A DNA stretch of 64,000 nt, from contig CM066993.1 in NCBI GenBank assembly GCA_033977485.1, forward strand, positions 70,658,864 to 70,722,863, given 5' to 3'. Source of the stretch: Hydrangea macrophylla. Taxonomy: Eukaryota > Streptophyta > Magnoliopsida > Cornales > Hydrangeaceae. Under the pieces are notes generated by a model. It had not been told where the DNA came from. It did no database searches and worked only from the letters and a program-made list of their open reading frames with translations. How positions within the stretch are numbered: the first letter of the stretch is position 1; every line of letters starts with the position of its first letter. Of the stretch, positions 32,070-43,936 are shown in pieces. A program made the translations under genes and the position numbers.

Positions 32070-34147
32070 CGGGATTTACCTCAAGTTCTAACTCCATAGG
32101 ATCTAATTGTAGTGCGTTAGCATTATTTCTTTTTAGCGAGTTTAGAATTTGTTGGTGCCTTGGGATGACAATTGTGGGTGTTTTTATCGTGGTGTTTTCT
32201 TCTTTTGGGAACTTGTTGGATATTTTATTATGGTGTGGATGTTTGTACTGCTTTTCGTTATTTGTACTTTGTGGATGGTTTGAACTATTGTGTTGTTGAC
32301 TCTATGGCTTATTACGTACTTCTTTACTCTTGTGCCATGTCAACTTCGTTTCTCTTTTTCTTCTTTTCTTGGTGTACTCTACTTATGCAGGCACAGTTTT
32401 ACCGCATGCGTCCGTTGGAGTCCGGTAATAGTGTTCTTCCCCTTATGCTTTCTTGTTTCATTGAGGACAATGTTTGTTCCTAGTTGGGGGGTGTGAGAGC
32501 ATGCTTTATATAAAAAAAAATAAAAAATAAAAAAAATTAAAAAAAAAAAAAAAAAACCTTGGGTTTCCATTGATTTTAGTATAGTTGCCCCGTGCTAATG
32601 CCGATTAATGACATTTTTCTTGCGAATGTTCTTCTGATTTTAGTATATGACATTCGGTAATCCTATTAGCTCCATTACTATCGTGGTCATAGTAAATTGC
32701 ATGAAGCTTAAAATCTTGGTCTATCAAGCACGTTGCATGACTACTTGTGTTAGGAGGATGTTTAATGCAATTGTCATTCGAAAATTGTTCGAAACATATG
32801 TGGAGACGATGCCTTTGTGAGCTTTTGATCTTTCCTCTCATTTGTGAGTGTTATATACTTCAATTCTCTCTTTTTGAAAAACATACATAAGTCGTAGATA
32901 ATCTCATCTTCTTGTTTGATTGTTCATTAGAGGAATCTTTTTGTGGAACGCAAAACTCTTGCTTGCCTGTCATTGTAGTGGAGAACTAAGAATCACACCG
33001 CCCGAGATAATGATTTTAGGTCCTTCTTTTCACCATTTCTAGCCTCAACCATACATACCCTTCCGTCATTCAACCATACACCTTCCATATCCGTGTTTGA
33101 ATTACACCATAGGGATGTCCTTGCATGGGATCGTGTTTGTAAAGTTGTAAAAGAGATTGAATCATTGTTGTTGTGAGAGTACAAAAAAAAAAAAAAAAAA
33201 AAAGATAAAGAAAAAAAAAAGATAAAGAAAAAAAAAATTTCATAGTCGATTGTACTTCTCTTTTTGAGCTTCAAAAAAAAAAAAAAAAAAAAAATTTCTG
33301 GATGATTCACCTCCTATTGTCATTTGTATCCATGCATTCCAATAAATCCCAAGTTTGTACTCAAACATCTCATTTCATTTCTCATATTCCTTCACCGCAT
33401 ATCACTTTTCCACTTTACAATCCCCTCAAGGACCTAATTGATTCTCAAGTTGTGTGATTTGGAGTTTGAGACGATCATGGCAAGTAGTTAGAGTTATTCC
33501 ACATCCTTTAGTGAATGGTATCTTTCATGAGATTAATTTTTACTCGTTTTTCACGCTTACGTTTTTCATCTTTGGCATGTGCGTGGCTTTGATTTCTATT
33601 TAAATTACTCTTTTTGCCCGCATGCCCTGAGTGTATTACCCATTCTGAGTGATTCATTTTTTAGAGTGTAATACCCGTGAGAATTGAGTTGAAGCGCGTT
33701 TTGAACAAAATTCGGATTATGAAAGCATTTCCTTCTTCTTGATAGTTGTAGTTATGCACCTCACACCACACACTCATCCAAGATTGAGCTTAATGAATTT
33801 TAGCTAGTAACCTTGATAGTTTGAGAACTTTTTGGATTTGCGTGACATGCGCTAAAATCTGTTGAAAATTCTTGGGATTATGTGAGTATCGGCGTTAGAT
33901 AGTAGGCAACTATCATGAGGAAATGAAATGTTTGTGGGTATCATCCCAAGAACCCTCCGGAGACAACACTCCGCCTCTACGGGTAGCCGAGAGGTTTAAC
34001 GGCTTGTTGCATTCGCTAAATGCAATCGTGTTCCCCACGAAAACGGTTTATCTTCCATTTTGAATAAATTATCGTACAAGGATATTCTTGAATCTCTTGC
34101 TTTTTAGCTTGGTTGCTAAGAGACTAGCAACATGCTAGTTGGGGGTG
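32070..34147 (+). other. Long 3' non-coding region of Athila unit 1
   Basis: No coding region is supported. It holds A-rich tracts (32510-32557, 33182-33294), a PPT-like TAGTTGGGGGGTGTG at 32481-32495, and a stem TTGCATT/AATGCAA with a 5-base loop at 34007-34025. A perfect 7-bp stem, ACTAGCA/TGCTAGT, at 34123-34139 overlaps the start of the true purine tract TAGTTGGGGGTG (34136-34147). Unit 2 repeats all of this at +11,867. Confidence 0.7.
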
Positions 34148-35533
34148 TGATTCGTGCCCAATATTGCATTCTTGAATACATGTTCTTTATTGTATTGGAC
34201 ACGAATTATCACTTAACCGGGAGATTTAATGGGTAAATTTGTGCGTTTGTGGTTCTTCTTGATGTTCTCTCTTTGCTAATAATCCCCATTTTTTTTCTTG
34301 TAGGTAATTAAGGTTTGTTGGAGGCTTTGCTTGTGTGGAAGTAAGGAAGAAGGAAGAAGTCATTATCTAGCCGAGCGGATCGATCCGCCCATTTCACATG
34401 GATCGATCCGCGAGTTTTCTAAAACTCTCTGCCCAGAAATCCGAATGCGGATCGATCCGCTGATTCCACTTGGATCGATCCGCGTGTTTTACTGAAGATT
34501 CTGACGACGAGTTCAACAAGCGGATCGATCCGGCATTTTTGCCTTGGATCGATTCGCGATCTCTGCTGATGATTTCTTACTTTTATTACAACTTTGCCAT
34601 TTTGTTTTGGGACTATATATAGTTTATGTTGGTTTTCTTTTAGGGTTGTCCAATTTTTATGTATTTTTTTAGCTTATTTTGTAGTTTTGGGCTCTTAGGG
34701 TAGAAGCTCTCATCTCTCTCTCCCATTACTCCCCATCCACCAACATTCACTTACATTGATTGCTAGGGAGAGAAGAGAGTTTGTTGTATTGAATGATTGA
34801 AGATTTTATTGGAGCAAGTTTTGGATTTCTCATAGCATTTATGGTGATTTCATCTAGTTGGTATAACTTCTCTTCCCCTCTCTTTAATTTTGTTGTTATT
34901 GTAATTATGAGTAGCTAGACCTTTAAGGTTGGGGATCATAAACCCACCATTGGACCTTTGTGTATCTTATTGTAGGGCTCTCACACTTTGAAGCATACCT
35001 AGAGTTCATGGGGGTATGGTTTGATGTTTGGAGATCTCACATCTAATGTCAAGCATTTGAAGTGATTAAATCCCTACACTCTAACCATACACCCATGTGT
35101 TGTATTGGAACATCCATCTAGCATGTGGGTTGACCACCACATGTTTGATGGTTTGCCACAATGGAATTTTCTACTCTAGAATGTGCTTCAAGTGTGAAAG
35201 TCATGTGTTGTTGGTCCAAGGTGGGGGAATGCTCCCCAACCTCAAGTTCCCCATTTACAAAATCCACAAACATTTACTTACCCTTAACTTTGTCCATAGT
35301 TACTTTTCACATTCGAAATAGTCTTTATAGTTATTCTAGAAACCATTGAATCAAACCCACAGTCGAAAAGACTCATTTTTAATTCTTAGTTTGTTAATCG
35401 CCATTCGCATTATAATTGTTTATTAAGCGCCCACCAAGTATTGTTACACTCCAATCCCTGTGGACTCGACACCCTATTTCCACCGTACTACGTTTTAATA
35501 GGGTTAAATAAGAACTTGATTGTGACGTAATCA
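34148..35533 (+). repeat. Athila LTR 2, the middle LTR (1386 bp), mosaic of LTR 3 and LTR 1 alleles
   Basis: It matches LTR 3 at offset 182 (C at 34330) but LTR 1 at offsets 406 (T at 34554) and 589 (C at 34737), and has a private G at 34689. It has no flanking target duplication. Its palindrome array is at 34375-34557. Confidence 0.95.
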
Positions 35534-35536
35534 AAA

Positions 35537-35554
35537 TGGCGCCGTTGCCGGGGA
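35537..35554 (+). other. Primer-binding site, tRNA-Asp (unit 2)
   Basis: The same 18 bases as at 23670-23687, directly after the middle LTR. Confidence 0.9.
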
Positions 35555-35682
35555 CTGGCATTGATAACAACCTTAGGTCGCTTAGTATCTAATTATAGTG
35601 CTTTTACTTCTAACCTTCGTTGCTTGCTTGTTGAGTGTATTTGAAGGAGTAGCCTTTAAGTGAAAATCAACAGCTTCTCACA

Positions 35683-38600
35683 ATGTCAAATCCGAGCAAC
35701 GCAGGTATGACTAACCCCTTTGCAGTGAATTCTAATGTTAGTTCTAGTAGTAGTAGTAGTAGTGGGTCGTTTTGGCGACCTCCTACCACATCCTCACCAT
35801 CATTCACTCAAAATTCGCACAGTACCAGCCACCGAGAGCCGGTAGTTGATGCATTTTCGGATCATGCCACGTTTGCCACCGAGGGCGAAACTCCCATGGA
35901 TCGATTCCATCGGGAGCAATGGGGTCAACATAACCCCGCTCCTCCACCCAGGTACCCGCCACATCAACCACCTCCTTTTCAACATCCTTACGCCCCTCCG
36001 CCTCCGCAAATGGATCAAACCTTTGGGAGAACGATCGGGGATTACCTTCAACCCGAGACCGTGTCTTCCCCATCTTGCATAACATTCCCGTACAATGCGG
36101 GGGTGTTTCGATTCAAACCGGGAATGATCAATCTCTTACCCAATTTTCATGGGCGAGAGAACGAGGACCCCTACAAGCATATTAGGGAGTATGAGGACAT
36201 ATGTGGGACATTTGAACAACAAAGATGCATACCCGAGCTCATAAGGCTCAAATTGTTCACATTTTCCCTCAAGGATAGGGCGAAAGATTGGTTAGTGACC
36301 CTACCCCCAAATTCCATAGGCTCATGGTCGGAACTCCAAAAGCAATTCTATAAGGAGTTTTTCCCCATGCACAAGACACAAGCTTTGGTCAAACAAATTC
36401 AAAATTTCTCCCAGGGAGAGCATGAGACCTTTGCTGAGTGTTGGTTGAGATTCAAGGATCTCCTTAGGAAATGCCCACACCATGGTTTTGACAAATTCCG
36501 TCAAATTTCCATTTGTTATGGGGGGTTACAACCCAACACAAAACAATTGATCGAAACCATGTGCTCCGGGAGTTTCTTAACTCTAGAAGTCGAGCAAGCC
36601 GAAGCCCATCTAGAATATGTCTATGAAACTTCGCGTGGGTGGGGTACATCTAACCCTCATGACCGCACACCACCGGTCACTGTAGCCCCTTTGAATCACA
36701 ACCTCTGTCAAGTGTCTAATGAAGCGGGCTCCATATCCGAACTCACTAGAAAAGTAGAGGCTTTGGAATCTCAAAAGGGCCCCATTGGACCCAATCCTCA
36801 CCCGATCCTAGCACTGATCAATCCGTTGCATTGCTACTTGTGCTATGATCCGGAACACTCCACCAATGAATGCCCCGTCCTTCCTATCCTCCAAGCACAA
36901 GCTTTGGAGCAAGCATGTGCGCTTGGGATGAACATTAGGCCTAGATTCAATCCTTCCCAAAATGATGCCTACAATCCTCCCGGAAAGTGGAGTGCCCCGG
37001 GACACAATTACCACAACAATAAAGGGGCAACGGTAGTACCGAATGCTCCCCCACAACCATACTATCCACATCAACCGCCTCCACCACCTTATTCCCCTCC
37101 GAACTTTGGTCCACCAAACCTTCAATCCCAAGGGCCACATTTCCCCCAAAATCAAGGGGCGCATCAACATTCAACTCCTTATGTGCCCCCTCACAAGAAG
37201 AGTTTTGAAGATCCTAATCATGGTGGCTTGGCCCAAAGAATGAGCCAACTTGAGCAATCTATCCAAGCGATGCAATCATCGCACGCTCAAAGCATGCAAG
37301 CGTTGCAAGCTCAATTGGCTCAATTACTCCAAAATCAACAAGTTGTTGACAAAGGAAAGCTTCCGGCGCAACCATTTCAAAATCCGAAAAGTCAAGGGAC
37401 TAATGGAGCCTCAAATTCCAATGTCGAACATCTAAAAGGAATCACCACTCTTCGAAGTGGAAAAACTGTGGACAACAAGGTCCAAACACCTCCCCAAGGA
37501 CCACAAGTGAGCTATCTCCCGGATAGAGGAGAGGCCGAGCTCAATGAGGGGGACTCATTGCCCCCTAATGTTGAAGACTTGGAGGGGGACTTGTCAAAGG
37601 CCCCCGACTTCATGGACCAAGAGTTTCTGAATCCCGCTCCCCCATTTCCTCAAAGGCTTAAGAAAAAAATCGAGAATAACAAGAATCATGAGTTTTTGGA
37701 ATTGTTTAACAAAGTTGAGATCAATATACCTCTTTTGGAGGCCATCAAACAAGTTCCGGCCTACGCAAAATTTCTCAAAGATCTTTGCACTGTTAAAAGA
37801 AAACTCAATGTTAAGAAGAGTGCCTACATGGCCGCTCATGCGAGCTCCGTTATACTTAACGAAGTTCCTCCAAAATACAAGGACCCCGGTTGTCCTACCA
37901 TTGCTTGTGTGATTGGACAACACCATATCGATAGAGCACTCCTTGATTTGGGGGCGAGCGTGAACCTACTTCCTTACTCGGTATATGTCCAATTAGGCCT
38001 CGGCGAACTTAAAGAGACCCGTGTCACTTTACAAATGGCCGACCGCTCGGTCAAGATGCCACGGGGTATAATAGAGGATGTTATTGTTCAAGTTGGTAAC
38101 TTCTACTATCCGGTGGATTTTATCGTGCTCGACACGCAACCCGTGGTCAATGAGCAATCACAAATTCCAATCATCTTAGGGCGGCCGTTCCTTGCTACCG
38201 TTAATGCCTTAATCAATTGTAGGAATGGTCTCATGCGTTTAACTTTTGGAAATATGACTGTGGATGTAAATATTTTCTCTCTCTTTAAGCAACCGGATCT
38301 CGATGAGGAGGACGGGGATGGCATTTATGAAATCTCCCTCATTGCTTCGTTGGTGCAAGATTTTTTTAGTTTTTCTAGTGATTCCGAGGTTAATGATTCT
38401 TGCATCACTTCTTCTCTTGACCAAACTTATGTGCTTAATGACAATATAACTCACATTGACTATGTTGAGGAATGTTTAGTTCGTGACACTACCATTGTTG
38501 GGTGTTCTCATGAATTCGAAAGAAAGAATGAGTTGAGTGATGAGGAGAAAGAGAGCGAGGACAGGGTAGGTGTTGTGGGAACCGTCGAGGAGGCCAAGTG

Positions 38601-40335
38601 GACCTCCAATTTCGAGAGATTACCCCTGAGGGATAGTTTCCCTCTTCCTTCTAATGTCGTTATGCCAAGGCTCGAGCTCAAAGTTTTACCAAACGAGCTC
38701 AAATATGTTTTCTTGGGAGAGCACGAGAGCTTTCCGGTGGTGATTTCTTCCCAACTAGACCCATGTCAAGAAGGGAAATTGATGACGGTGTTGAAAGAGC
38801 ACAAAAGTGCTATAGGGTGGTGTGTAGCGGACTTGCGGGGCATCTCTCCGAAGATTTGCACCCACAAGATCTATCTAGAGGACGAAGCCAAACCTTCTCG
38901 CCAAATGCAAAGGAGGCTCAATCCTAAGATGAAAGAGGTGGTGATGACCGAAATCATCAAGTTGTTGGATAATGGGATCATATACCCCATTTCCGATAGC
39001 GAATGGGTGAGCCCGACCCAATTGGTTCCCAAAAAGTTGGGGATCACGGTAGTGAAAAATGAAAAAGAAGAGCTAGTGCCTACGAGAACTACCACGGGAT
39101 GGAGGGTTTGCATCGACTATAGGAAGTTGAATACGGTCACACGAAAGGACCATTTCCCGCTACCCTTCCTAGATCAAGTCCTTGAAAGAGTGGCCGGCCA
39201 CAAATTTTATTGTTTCCTTGACGGGTATTCGGGATACAATCAAATTGAGATAGCCCCCGAGGATCAAGAAAAGACCACCTTCACATGTCCCTATGGCACG
39301 TTTGCCTATAGGAGAATGCCTTTTGGGCTATGCAATGCACCCGCGACCTTTCAACGGTGCATGCTTAGCATTTTTAGTGACATGGTGGAGAAGTTCCTTG
39401 AGGTCTTCATGGACGATTTTAGTGTTTTTGGCGATTCTTTCGAAAAGTGCCTCGAGAACCTTGAGAAAGTTTTAAAAAGGTGCATTGAAAAGAATCTTGT
39501 GCTTAACTGGGAAAAGTGTCACTTCATGGTGACACACGGCATCGTCCTAGGCCACATTGTCTCGAGCGAGGGGATGCAAGTGGATAAAGCTAAGATTGAT
39601 GTCATCTCCAACCTTCCACCCCCAAAAGCTCTTAAGGATGTTAGGTCATTCTTAGGTCACGCAGGTTTTTACCGGCGTTTTATCAAGGATTTTAGCGCTA
39701 TCTCGCGACCTATGTGCCAACTCCTCGCGAAAGATTCCGTTTTTGAATGGTCCCCCGAGTGCCAAGAGGCATTCGATAAGCTTAAGGAGTCACTCACCAC
39801 CGCACCCATAATGCAAGCCCCCGATTGGAACCTTCCATTCGAGCTCATGTGCGATGCTAGCGACTATGCGATAGGGGCCGTGTTGGGTCAACGTAGAGAC
39901 AAGAAGCCCCACGTCATTTACTACGCTAGCCGGACCTTCGATGACGCCCAAATCAACTACTCCACGACGGAGAAAGAGTTGCTAGCGATAGTTTTTGCTC
40001 TCGAGAAGTTCCGGTCCTATGTAGTAGGATCACCGATCACTTGTTTCACCGATCATGCCGCTCTTAAGTATCTATTCTCTAAGAAGGATACTAAAGCGCG
40101 CCTTATTCGCTGGATCCTACTTCTCCAAGAGTTTGACCTCTCCATCAAGGATAAAAAGGGGGTGGAGAACGTTGTCGCGGATCATTTGTCACGTTTGACA
40201 TTTGATCACAATCATATAGACCCCATACCCATTCAAGAATGTTTTCCGGATGAGCAATTGCTTAAAGTCTCCACTCTCCCGTGGTATGCGGATGTGGTAA
40301 ACTTCCTTGTAACGGGCCAATTGCCTCAAGAATAG
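35683..40335 (+). CDS. Athila gag-protease-RT-RNase H polyprotein, unit 2 (1550 aa)
   Basis: Same length and motifs as the unit 1 protein. By eye there are four amino-acid differences: Thr/Ile in QQRC(T/I)PE, Ile/Val in TRK(I/V)EAL, Ser/Pro in KQV(S/P)AYA and Asp/Glu in SF(D/E)KC. There is also a silent change near 38966. It ends at the same TAG (40333-40335). Confidence 0.93.
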   Translation: MSNPSNAGMTNPFAVNSNVSSSSSSSSGSFWRPPTTSSPSFTQNSHSTSHREPVVDAFSDHATFATEGETPMDRFHREQWGQHNPAPPPRYPPHQPPPFQHPYAPPPPQMDQTFGRTIGDYLQPETVSSPSCITFPYNAGVFRFKPGMINLLPNFHGRENEDPYKHIREYEDICGTFEQQRCIPELIRLKLFTFSLKDRAKDWLVTLPPNSIGSWSELQKQFYKEFFPMHKTQALVKQIQNFSQGEHETFAECWLRFKDLLRKCPHHGFDKFRQISICYGGLQPNTKQLIETMCSGSFLTLEVEQAEAHLEYVYETSRGWGTSNPHDRTPPVTVAPLNHNLCQVSNEAGSISELTRKVEALESQKGPIGPNPHPILALINPLHCYLCYDPEHSTNECPVLPILQAQALEQACALGMNIRPRFNPSQNDAYNPPGKWSAPGHNYHNNKGATVVPNAPPQPYYPHQPPPPPYSPPNFGPPNLQSQGPHFPQNQGAHQHSTPYVPPHKKSFEDPNHGGLAQRMSQLEQSIQAMQSSHAQSMQALQAQLAQLLQNQQVVDKGKLPAQPFQNPKSQGTNGASNSNVEHLKGITTLRSGKTVDNKVQTPPQGPQVSYLPDRGEAELNEGDSLPPNVEDLEGDLSKAPDFMDQEFLNPAPPFPQRLKKKIENNKNHEFLELFNKVEINIPLLEAIKQVPAYAKFLKDLCTVKRKLNVKKSAYMAAHASSVILNEVPPKYKDPGCPTIACVIGQHHIDRALLDLGASVNLLPYSVYVQLGLGELKETRVTLQMADRSVKMPRGIIEDVIVQVGNFYYPVDFIVLDTQPVVNEQSQIPIILGRPFLATVNALINCRNGLMRLTFGNMTVDVNIFSLFKQPDLDEEDGDGIYEISLIASLVQDFFSFSSDSEVNDSCITSSLDQTYVLNDNITHIDYVEECLVRDTTIVGCSHEFERKNELSDEEKESEDRVGVVGTVEEAKWTSNFERLPLRDSFPLPSNVVMPRLELKVLPNELKYVFLGEHESFPVVISSQLDPCQEGKLMTVLKEHKSAIGWCVADLRGISPKICTHKIYLEDEAKPSRQMQRRLNPKMKEVVMTEIIKLLDNGIIYPISDSEWVSPTQLVPKKLGITVVKNEKEELVPTRTTTGWRVCIDYRKLNTVTRKDHFPLPFLDQVLERVAGHKFYCFLDGYSGYNQIEIAPEDQEKTTFTCPYGTFAYRRMPFGLCNAPATFQRCMLSIFSDMVEKFLEVFMDDFSVFGDSFEKCLENLEKVLKRCIEKNLVLNWEKCHFMVTHGIVLGHIVSSEGMQVDKAKIDVISNLPPPKALKDVRSFLGHAGFYRRFIKDFSAISRPMCQLLAKDSVFEWSPECQEAFDKLKESLTTAPIMQAPDWNLPFELMCDASDYAIGAVLGQRRDKKPHVIYYASRTFDDAQINYSTTEKELLAIVFALEKFRSYVVGSPITCFTDHAALKYLFSKKDTKARLIRWILLLQEFDLSIKDKKGVENVVADHLSRLTFDHNHIDPIPIQECFPDEQLLKVSTLPWYADVVNFLVTGQLPQE

Positions 40336-41577
40336 TCCACTCAAGATCGTGAGAGACTTATTTTGATGGCACGATCGTTCTTTTACGATGACCCTTATGT
40401 CTTCAAATATTGTGCCGATCAAATAATTAGGCGATGTGTGCCGAACGATGAAATACCCAGCGTATTGTCGTTTTGCCACGACCAAGCATGTGGAGGACAT
40501 TTCTCTTCACAAAAGACCGCGTTCAAAGTGCTCCACAGTGGCTTGTATTGGCCCACAATATTCAAGGATGCACATGCCTATTGCAAGGCATGTCCTAGGT
40601 GCCAACTCCTCGGAAAAATCACCAAGAGGAACTCCATGCCTCTAAACCCCATTCTTACCATAGAAGTTTTTGATTGTTGGGGAATAGATTTCATGGGACC
40701 CTTCCCTAAATCCAATAATTTCGAATACATCTTGGTGGCGGTCGATTACGTCTCCAAATGGGTTGAGGCCATACCGTCTCGGACCAATGACCATAAAGTG
40801 GTTTTGAAATTTCTCAAAGAGCATATCTTGTCCCGGTTCGGCACCCCGAAAGCCATAATTAGTGATCAAGGGGTACACTTTTGTAATTCCCCTTTTGCTC
40901 GCTTGATGGAGCAATATGGCGTAACCCACAAAGTTTCTACCACTTACCACCCTCAAACAAACGGTCAAGCCGAATTAGCTAATAGGGAAATTAAAGGAAT
41001 CCTCGAAAAGACGGTCAACCCGTTGAAAAAGGATTGGTCCTCTAGGCTAACCGATGCGCTTTGGGCGTATAGGACGGCCTATAAGACGAATTTAGGAATG
41101 TCCCCCTATCGGTTGGTCTACGGGAAGGCTTGCCATTTGCCGGTCGAACTGGAACATCGAGCTTATTGGGCGATCAAGAAGCTCAATTGTGATTTTGATG
41201 AGAGTGGTGAGAAGAGAAAGCTTCAACTCGATGAGTTAGAAGAAATTCGGAGTGAACTCTACGAGAGTTCTAAAGTGTACAAGGCGCGTGTCAAAGCGTT
41301 TCACGACAAGCGGATTGTTCGAAAACAATTCGTTGTTAATACCAAGGTCCTTTTGTACGACTCACGGCTGCACATTTTTCCGGGTAAGTTGCAATCCCGT
41401 TGGATTGGCCCTTACATGGTACATAAAGTCTATCCTCATGGAGCCGTGGAAATCCTAGATCCCAAAGATGGGACCATTTCTAAGGTCAATGGGCAGCGGC
41501 TCAAACCTTTTCTCGAGGGATTTGACACCGAGTTGGTATCAATTCCGTTGGAGGACCCCACAGTTGGGGTCGAGTAA
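40336..41577 (+). CDS. Athila integrase, unit 2 (same frame, after TAG)
   Basis: Three amino-acid differences from unit 1: Tyr/Cys in FD(Y/C)WGIDF, Asp/Asn in TV(D/N)PLK and Tyr/Cys in KLN(Y/C)DFD. The catalytic residues are unchanged. Confidence 0.9.
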   Translation, partial: STQDRERLILMARSFFYDDPYVFKYCADQIIRRCVPNDEIPSVLSFCHDQACGGHFSSQKTAFKVLHSGLYWPTIFKDAHAYCKACPRCQLLGKITKRNSMPLNPILTIEVFDCWGIDFMGPFPKSNNFEYILVAVDYVSKWVEAIPSRTNDHKVVLKFLKEHILSRFGTPKAIISDQGVHFCNSPFARLMEQYGVTHKVSTTYHPQTNGQAELANREIKGILEKTVNPLKKDWSSRLTDALWAYRTAYKTNLGMSPYRLVYGKACHLPVELEHRAYWAIKKLNCDFDESGEKRKLQLDELEEIRSELYESSKVYKARVKAFHDKRIVRKQFVVNTKVLLYDSRLHIFPGKLQSRWIGPYMVHKVYPHGAVEILDPKDGTISKVNGQRLKPFLEGFDTELVSIPLEDPTVGVE

Positions 41578-41722
41578 ACTCTCGTGAGTATACTCTCTTT
41601 TTGTATGCCCAATGATTAATGCTTGGCATAATTTTTGTTCTTATAATAGTTCTCGTCATCCACTTGTGTTGTTTTTCTAGTCCTATATCCATACTTAAGG
41701 GGTTTTGTATGCTGGGAACTAA

Positions 41723-42125
41723 GCGGATCGATCCGCCCTCAAAGCATGGATCGATCCGCCTGTTTTTTGAAACTCTTTGTTAGATTTTGTGTGTTGCGGA
41801 TCGATCCGCCCATTGCACATGGATCGATCCGCCCGTTTTTCCCAACTCTCTGCTACAAATTTGAGTGTTGCGGATCGATCCGCCATTTTCACTTGGACCG
41901 ATCTGCCCATTTTTCCCAACTCTCTGCTACAAATTCGCGAGTTGCGGATCGATCCGCCCATATCACTTGGATCGATCCGCCCCTTTTTTCAAAGTCTCTG
42001 CACAGATTTCGCGATTCGGATCGATCCGGCTTCTTCACGCGGATCGATCCGCGCCTTTTCAGAGTCGTACTGACAGCGTTTCGTGGGAGCGGATCGATCC
42101 AGCCTCTTCACGCGGATCGATCCGC
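41723..42125 (+). repeat. Six tandem palindrome-pair units 3' of integrase, unit 2
   Basis: The same array as at 29856-30258, with several point differences inside it (for example CGATCCGCC to CGATCTGCC and TCCGGCC to TCCAGCC), some of which break a palindrome. Confidence 0.9.
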
Positions 42126-42772
42126 GAGGCCGGAAAACTGTCTTCTTATTCTTTTTAAGGGCTCATTTGTTGCATCATTTCTCATTTCTATTGAGCCCCT
42201 TTTTCCCCAAAGTTTCCAACCCCTCAAAACTCATCTTTTCAAGCTTCTTCTTCCAAGATCCACTCAAGGTAATCTTTACTCTTTGTTTTCTCTTCCATTA
42301 GCTTGTTGTGAGAACATGTTTTTGTTCAATTGGTTGGGTGATTTCTTCAAGTATGCACTCTTTTGCACATCAACCCTTAGAACTTTGTTATCTTACACTT
42401 TTGCTTACATGGTTAGTGGTTGAAAGCACTTAGCATATTGTCTTGTTGGTTCTTCATTCCGTGATGATTTTGGGGGAGGTTTACACTTCACATCTCATAA
42501 ATTGCCCACATTTTCATAGTGTACGCTAGGTGTTTGACAAAATTCTTGTATGATTGCTTTTCTTAGTCTTAGCATTTGAGCATCATGATTTCTCAACTTG
42601 TGCATTTGGCTTAAATTTTTGCTAGACTAAGGTTGCTCTTTCTTGTGCATTCACGTAGGTTAAACACATTGGCCCCTCTTTTCCTTACATTCTAGTAGAG
42701 TAGCCCCCATGAGCGTTTTATAGATCATTTTCTTAATTGTCGTGGGTGCTCTTCTTCTTTTGTACAGGGACA

Positions 42773-43936
42773 ATGGTGTCTACTCATCGAACCCAACTTA
42801 CCCCGGCCAATCGGGGATTTGAGGGCTTTAGGGCGCGGACCGAGAAGACTTGGTATGAAACTTATTTCTTGAAGAAAAAGCCTATTTTGCCCGAGCGCCG
42901 CGTAGTTTTTGCCGACTTCCCGTTTGAAGTTGAGGCCATTTTTCAGAGACGCCGCTGGCTTTCCCAACTTGAATATTCCGGGGGGTTCAATGAAACATGG
43001 GTTCAGATGTTTTATGCTAGTATTGTCACCACTGGGGCTCACTCTTTTGAGGCCTATGTGCGGGGTGTTTCCATTCCCGTAACAACCGCATCTTTGGCTG
43101 TGTTATTGGGCATCCCGCATGTTCAAAATCACACACAGATGATTGCTGACCCACAACAGGGTCCCTCCGCCCATGACATGGCTGCTCGCTTTGTCGGCCA
43201 GCCCACACAATGGATCTCTGACCAGTTAGCTCCCTCCTCTTTTACCAAATTTTATCGCCTGACTAACCTCATTTTGACAGGGGCAGTGGCACCCACCAAG
43301 CATAAGACTGTTCGGAGGGATCATGGTGCCTTGTTGTACACGGTGTGTGATTACTCTATACCGGTCGACTTTGCTACTATAGTGATCGACCAAATGATTG
43401 CCTCTTCTCTCGACACCACCACCTCAGGCAGCCTTCCCTTCCCTACACTCATCACCCGCCTTTGCACTCATCATGGGTGCAACGCCTTAGACTCTGACCT
43501 TTTGAAGCCTGCGCCGTCACCAATCAACTCTACTACCATCTCTAAGAGTGATGCTCAGATTCATTCGCATGCTAAGAGGGCGAGGGCCGAAGAGGGTCCT
43601 AGTGGTGCGCGCGAAGAGGAGGCAGGCCCCGCTTATGACATGTCTGAGGTGTACCAGCGCCTTGACAGTTTGGGGGAGGAGCAGCAAAGGCAAGGCCGGG
43701 ACCTGATGGGATTACGTGGAGAGGTTCAGGATTTCCGCGGGGATTATCAGCGGGACATAGGCATGATGATGCGCTTCCAGAGCGATTTCTACCAGATGCA
43801 GTTCCCTGGCGCAGACGTTCCCTACTACTTCCAGAATCCTTACGGTGGTTCAGGTGGTTATGGTGGCGCTGGAGGTTCGGGTGCTTATGGTGGAGCGGGC
43901 GGCCAAGGCGGTGGTGGCGACGACGTGGATGATTAG
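42773..43936 (+). CDS. Athila env-position ORF, unit 2, 387 aa
   Basis: Same frame and length as 30906-32069, but about ten amino-acid differences, many more per base than in gag-pol: Ala/Thr and Thr/Ala near the start, Arg/Gly, Arg/Gln, Ala/Thr, Gly/Asp, Ala/Thr, Asn/Tyr, Thr/Ala and Lys/Glu. The frame is intact in spite of this. The same splice acceptor precedes it (42766-42767). Confidence 0.8.
   Translation: MVSTHRTQLTPANRGFEGFRARTEKTWYETYFLKKKPILPERRVVFADFPFEVEAIFQRRRWLSQLEYSGGFNETWVQMFYASIVTTGAHSFEAYVRGVSIPVTTASLAVLLGIPHVQNHTQMIADPQQGPSAHDMAARFVGQPTQWISDQLAPSSFTKFYRLTNLILTGAVAPTKHKTVRRDHGALLYTVCDYSIPVDFATIVIDQMIASSLDTTTSGSLPFPTLITRLCTHHGCNALDSDLLKPAPSPINSTTISKSDAQIHSHAKRARAEEGPSGAREEEAGPAYDMSEVYQRLDSLGEEQQRQGRDLMGLRGEVQDFRGDYQRDIGMMMRFQSDFYQMQFPGADVPYYFQNPYGGSGGYGGAGGSGAYGGAGGQGGGGDDVDD

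Noticed and set aside
33182..33294. Long A-runs as possible processed-pseudogene or SINE tails
   Set aside because: No retrogene or pol III boxes lie upstream and no target duplication flanks them. They are part of the Athila 3' region in both units.
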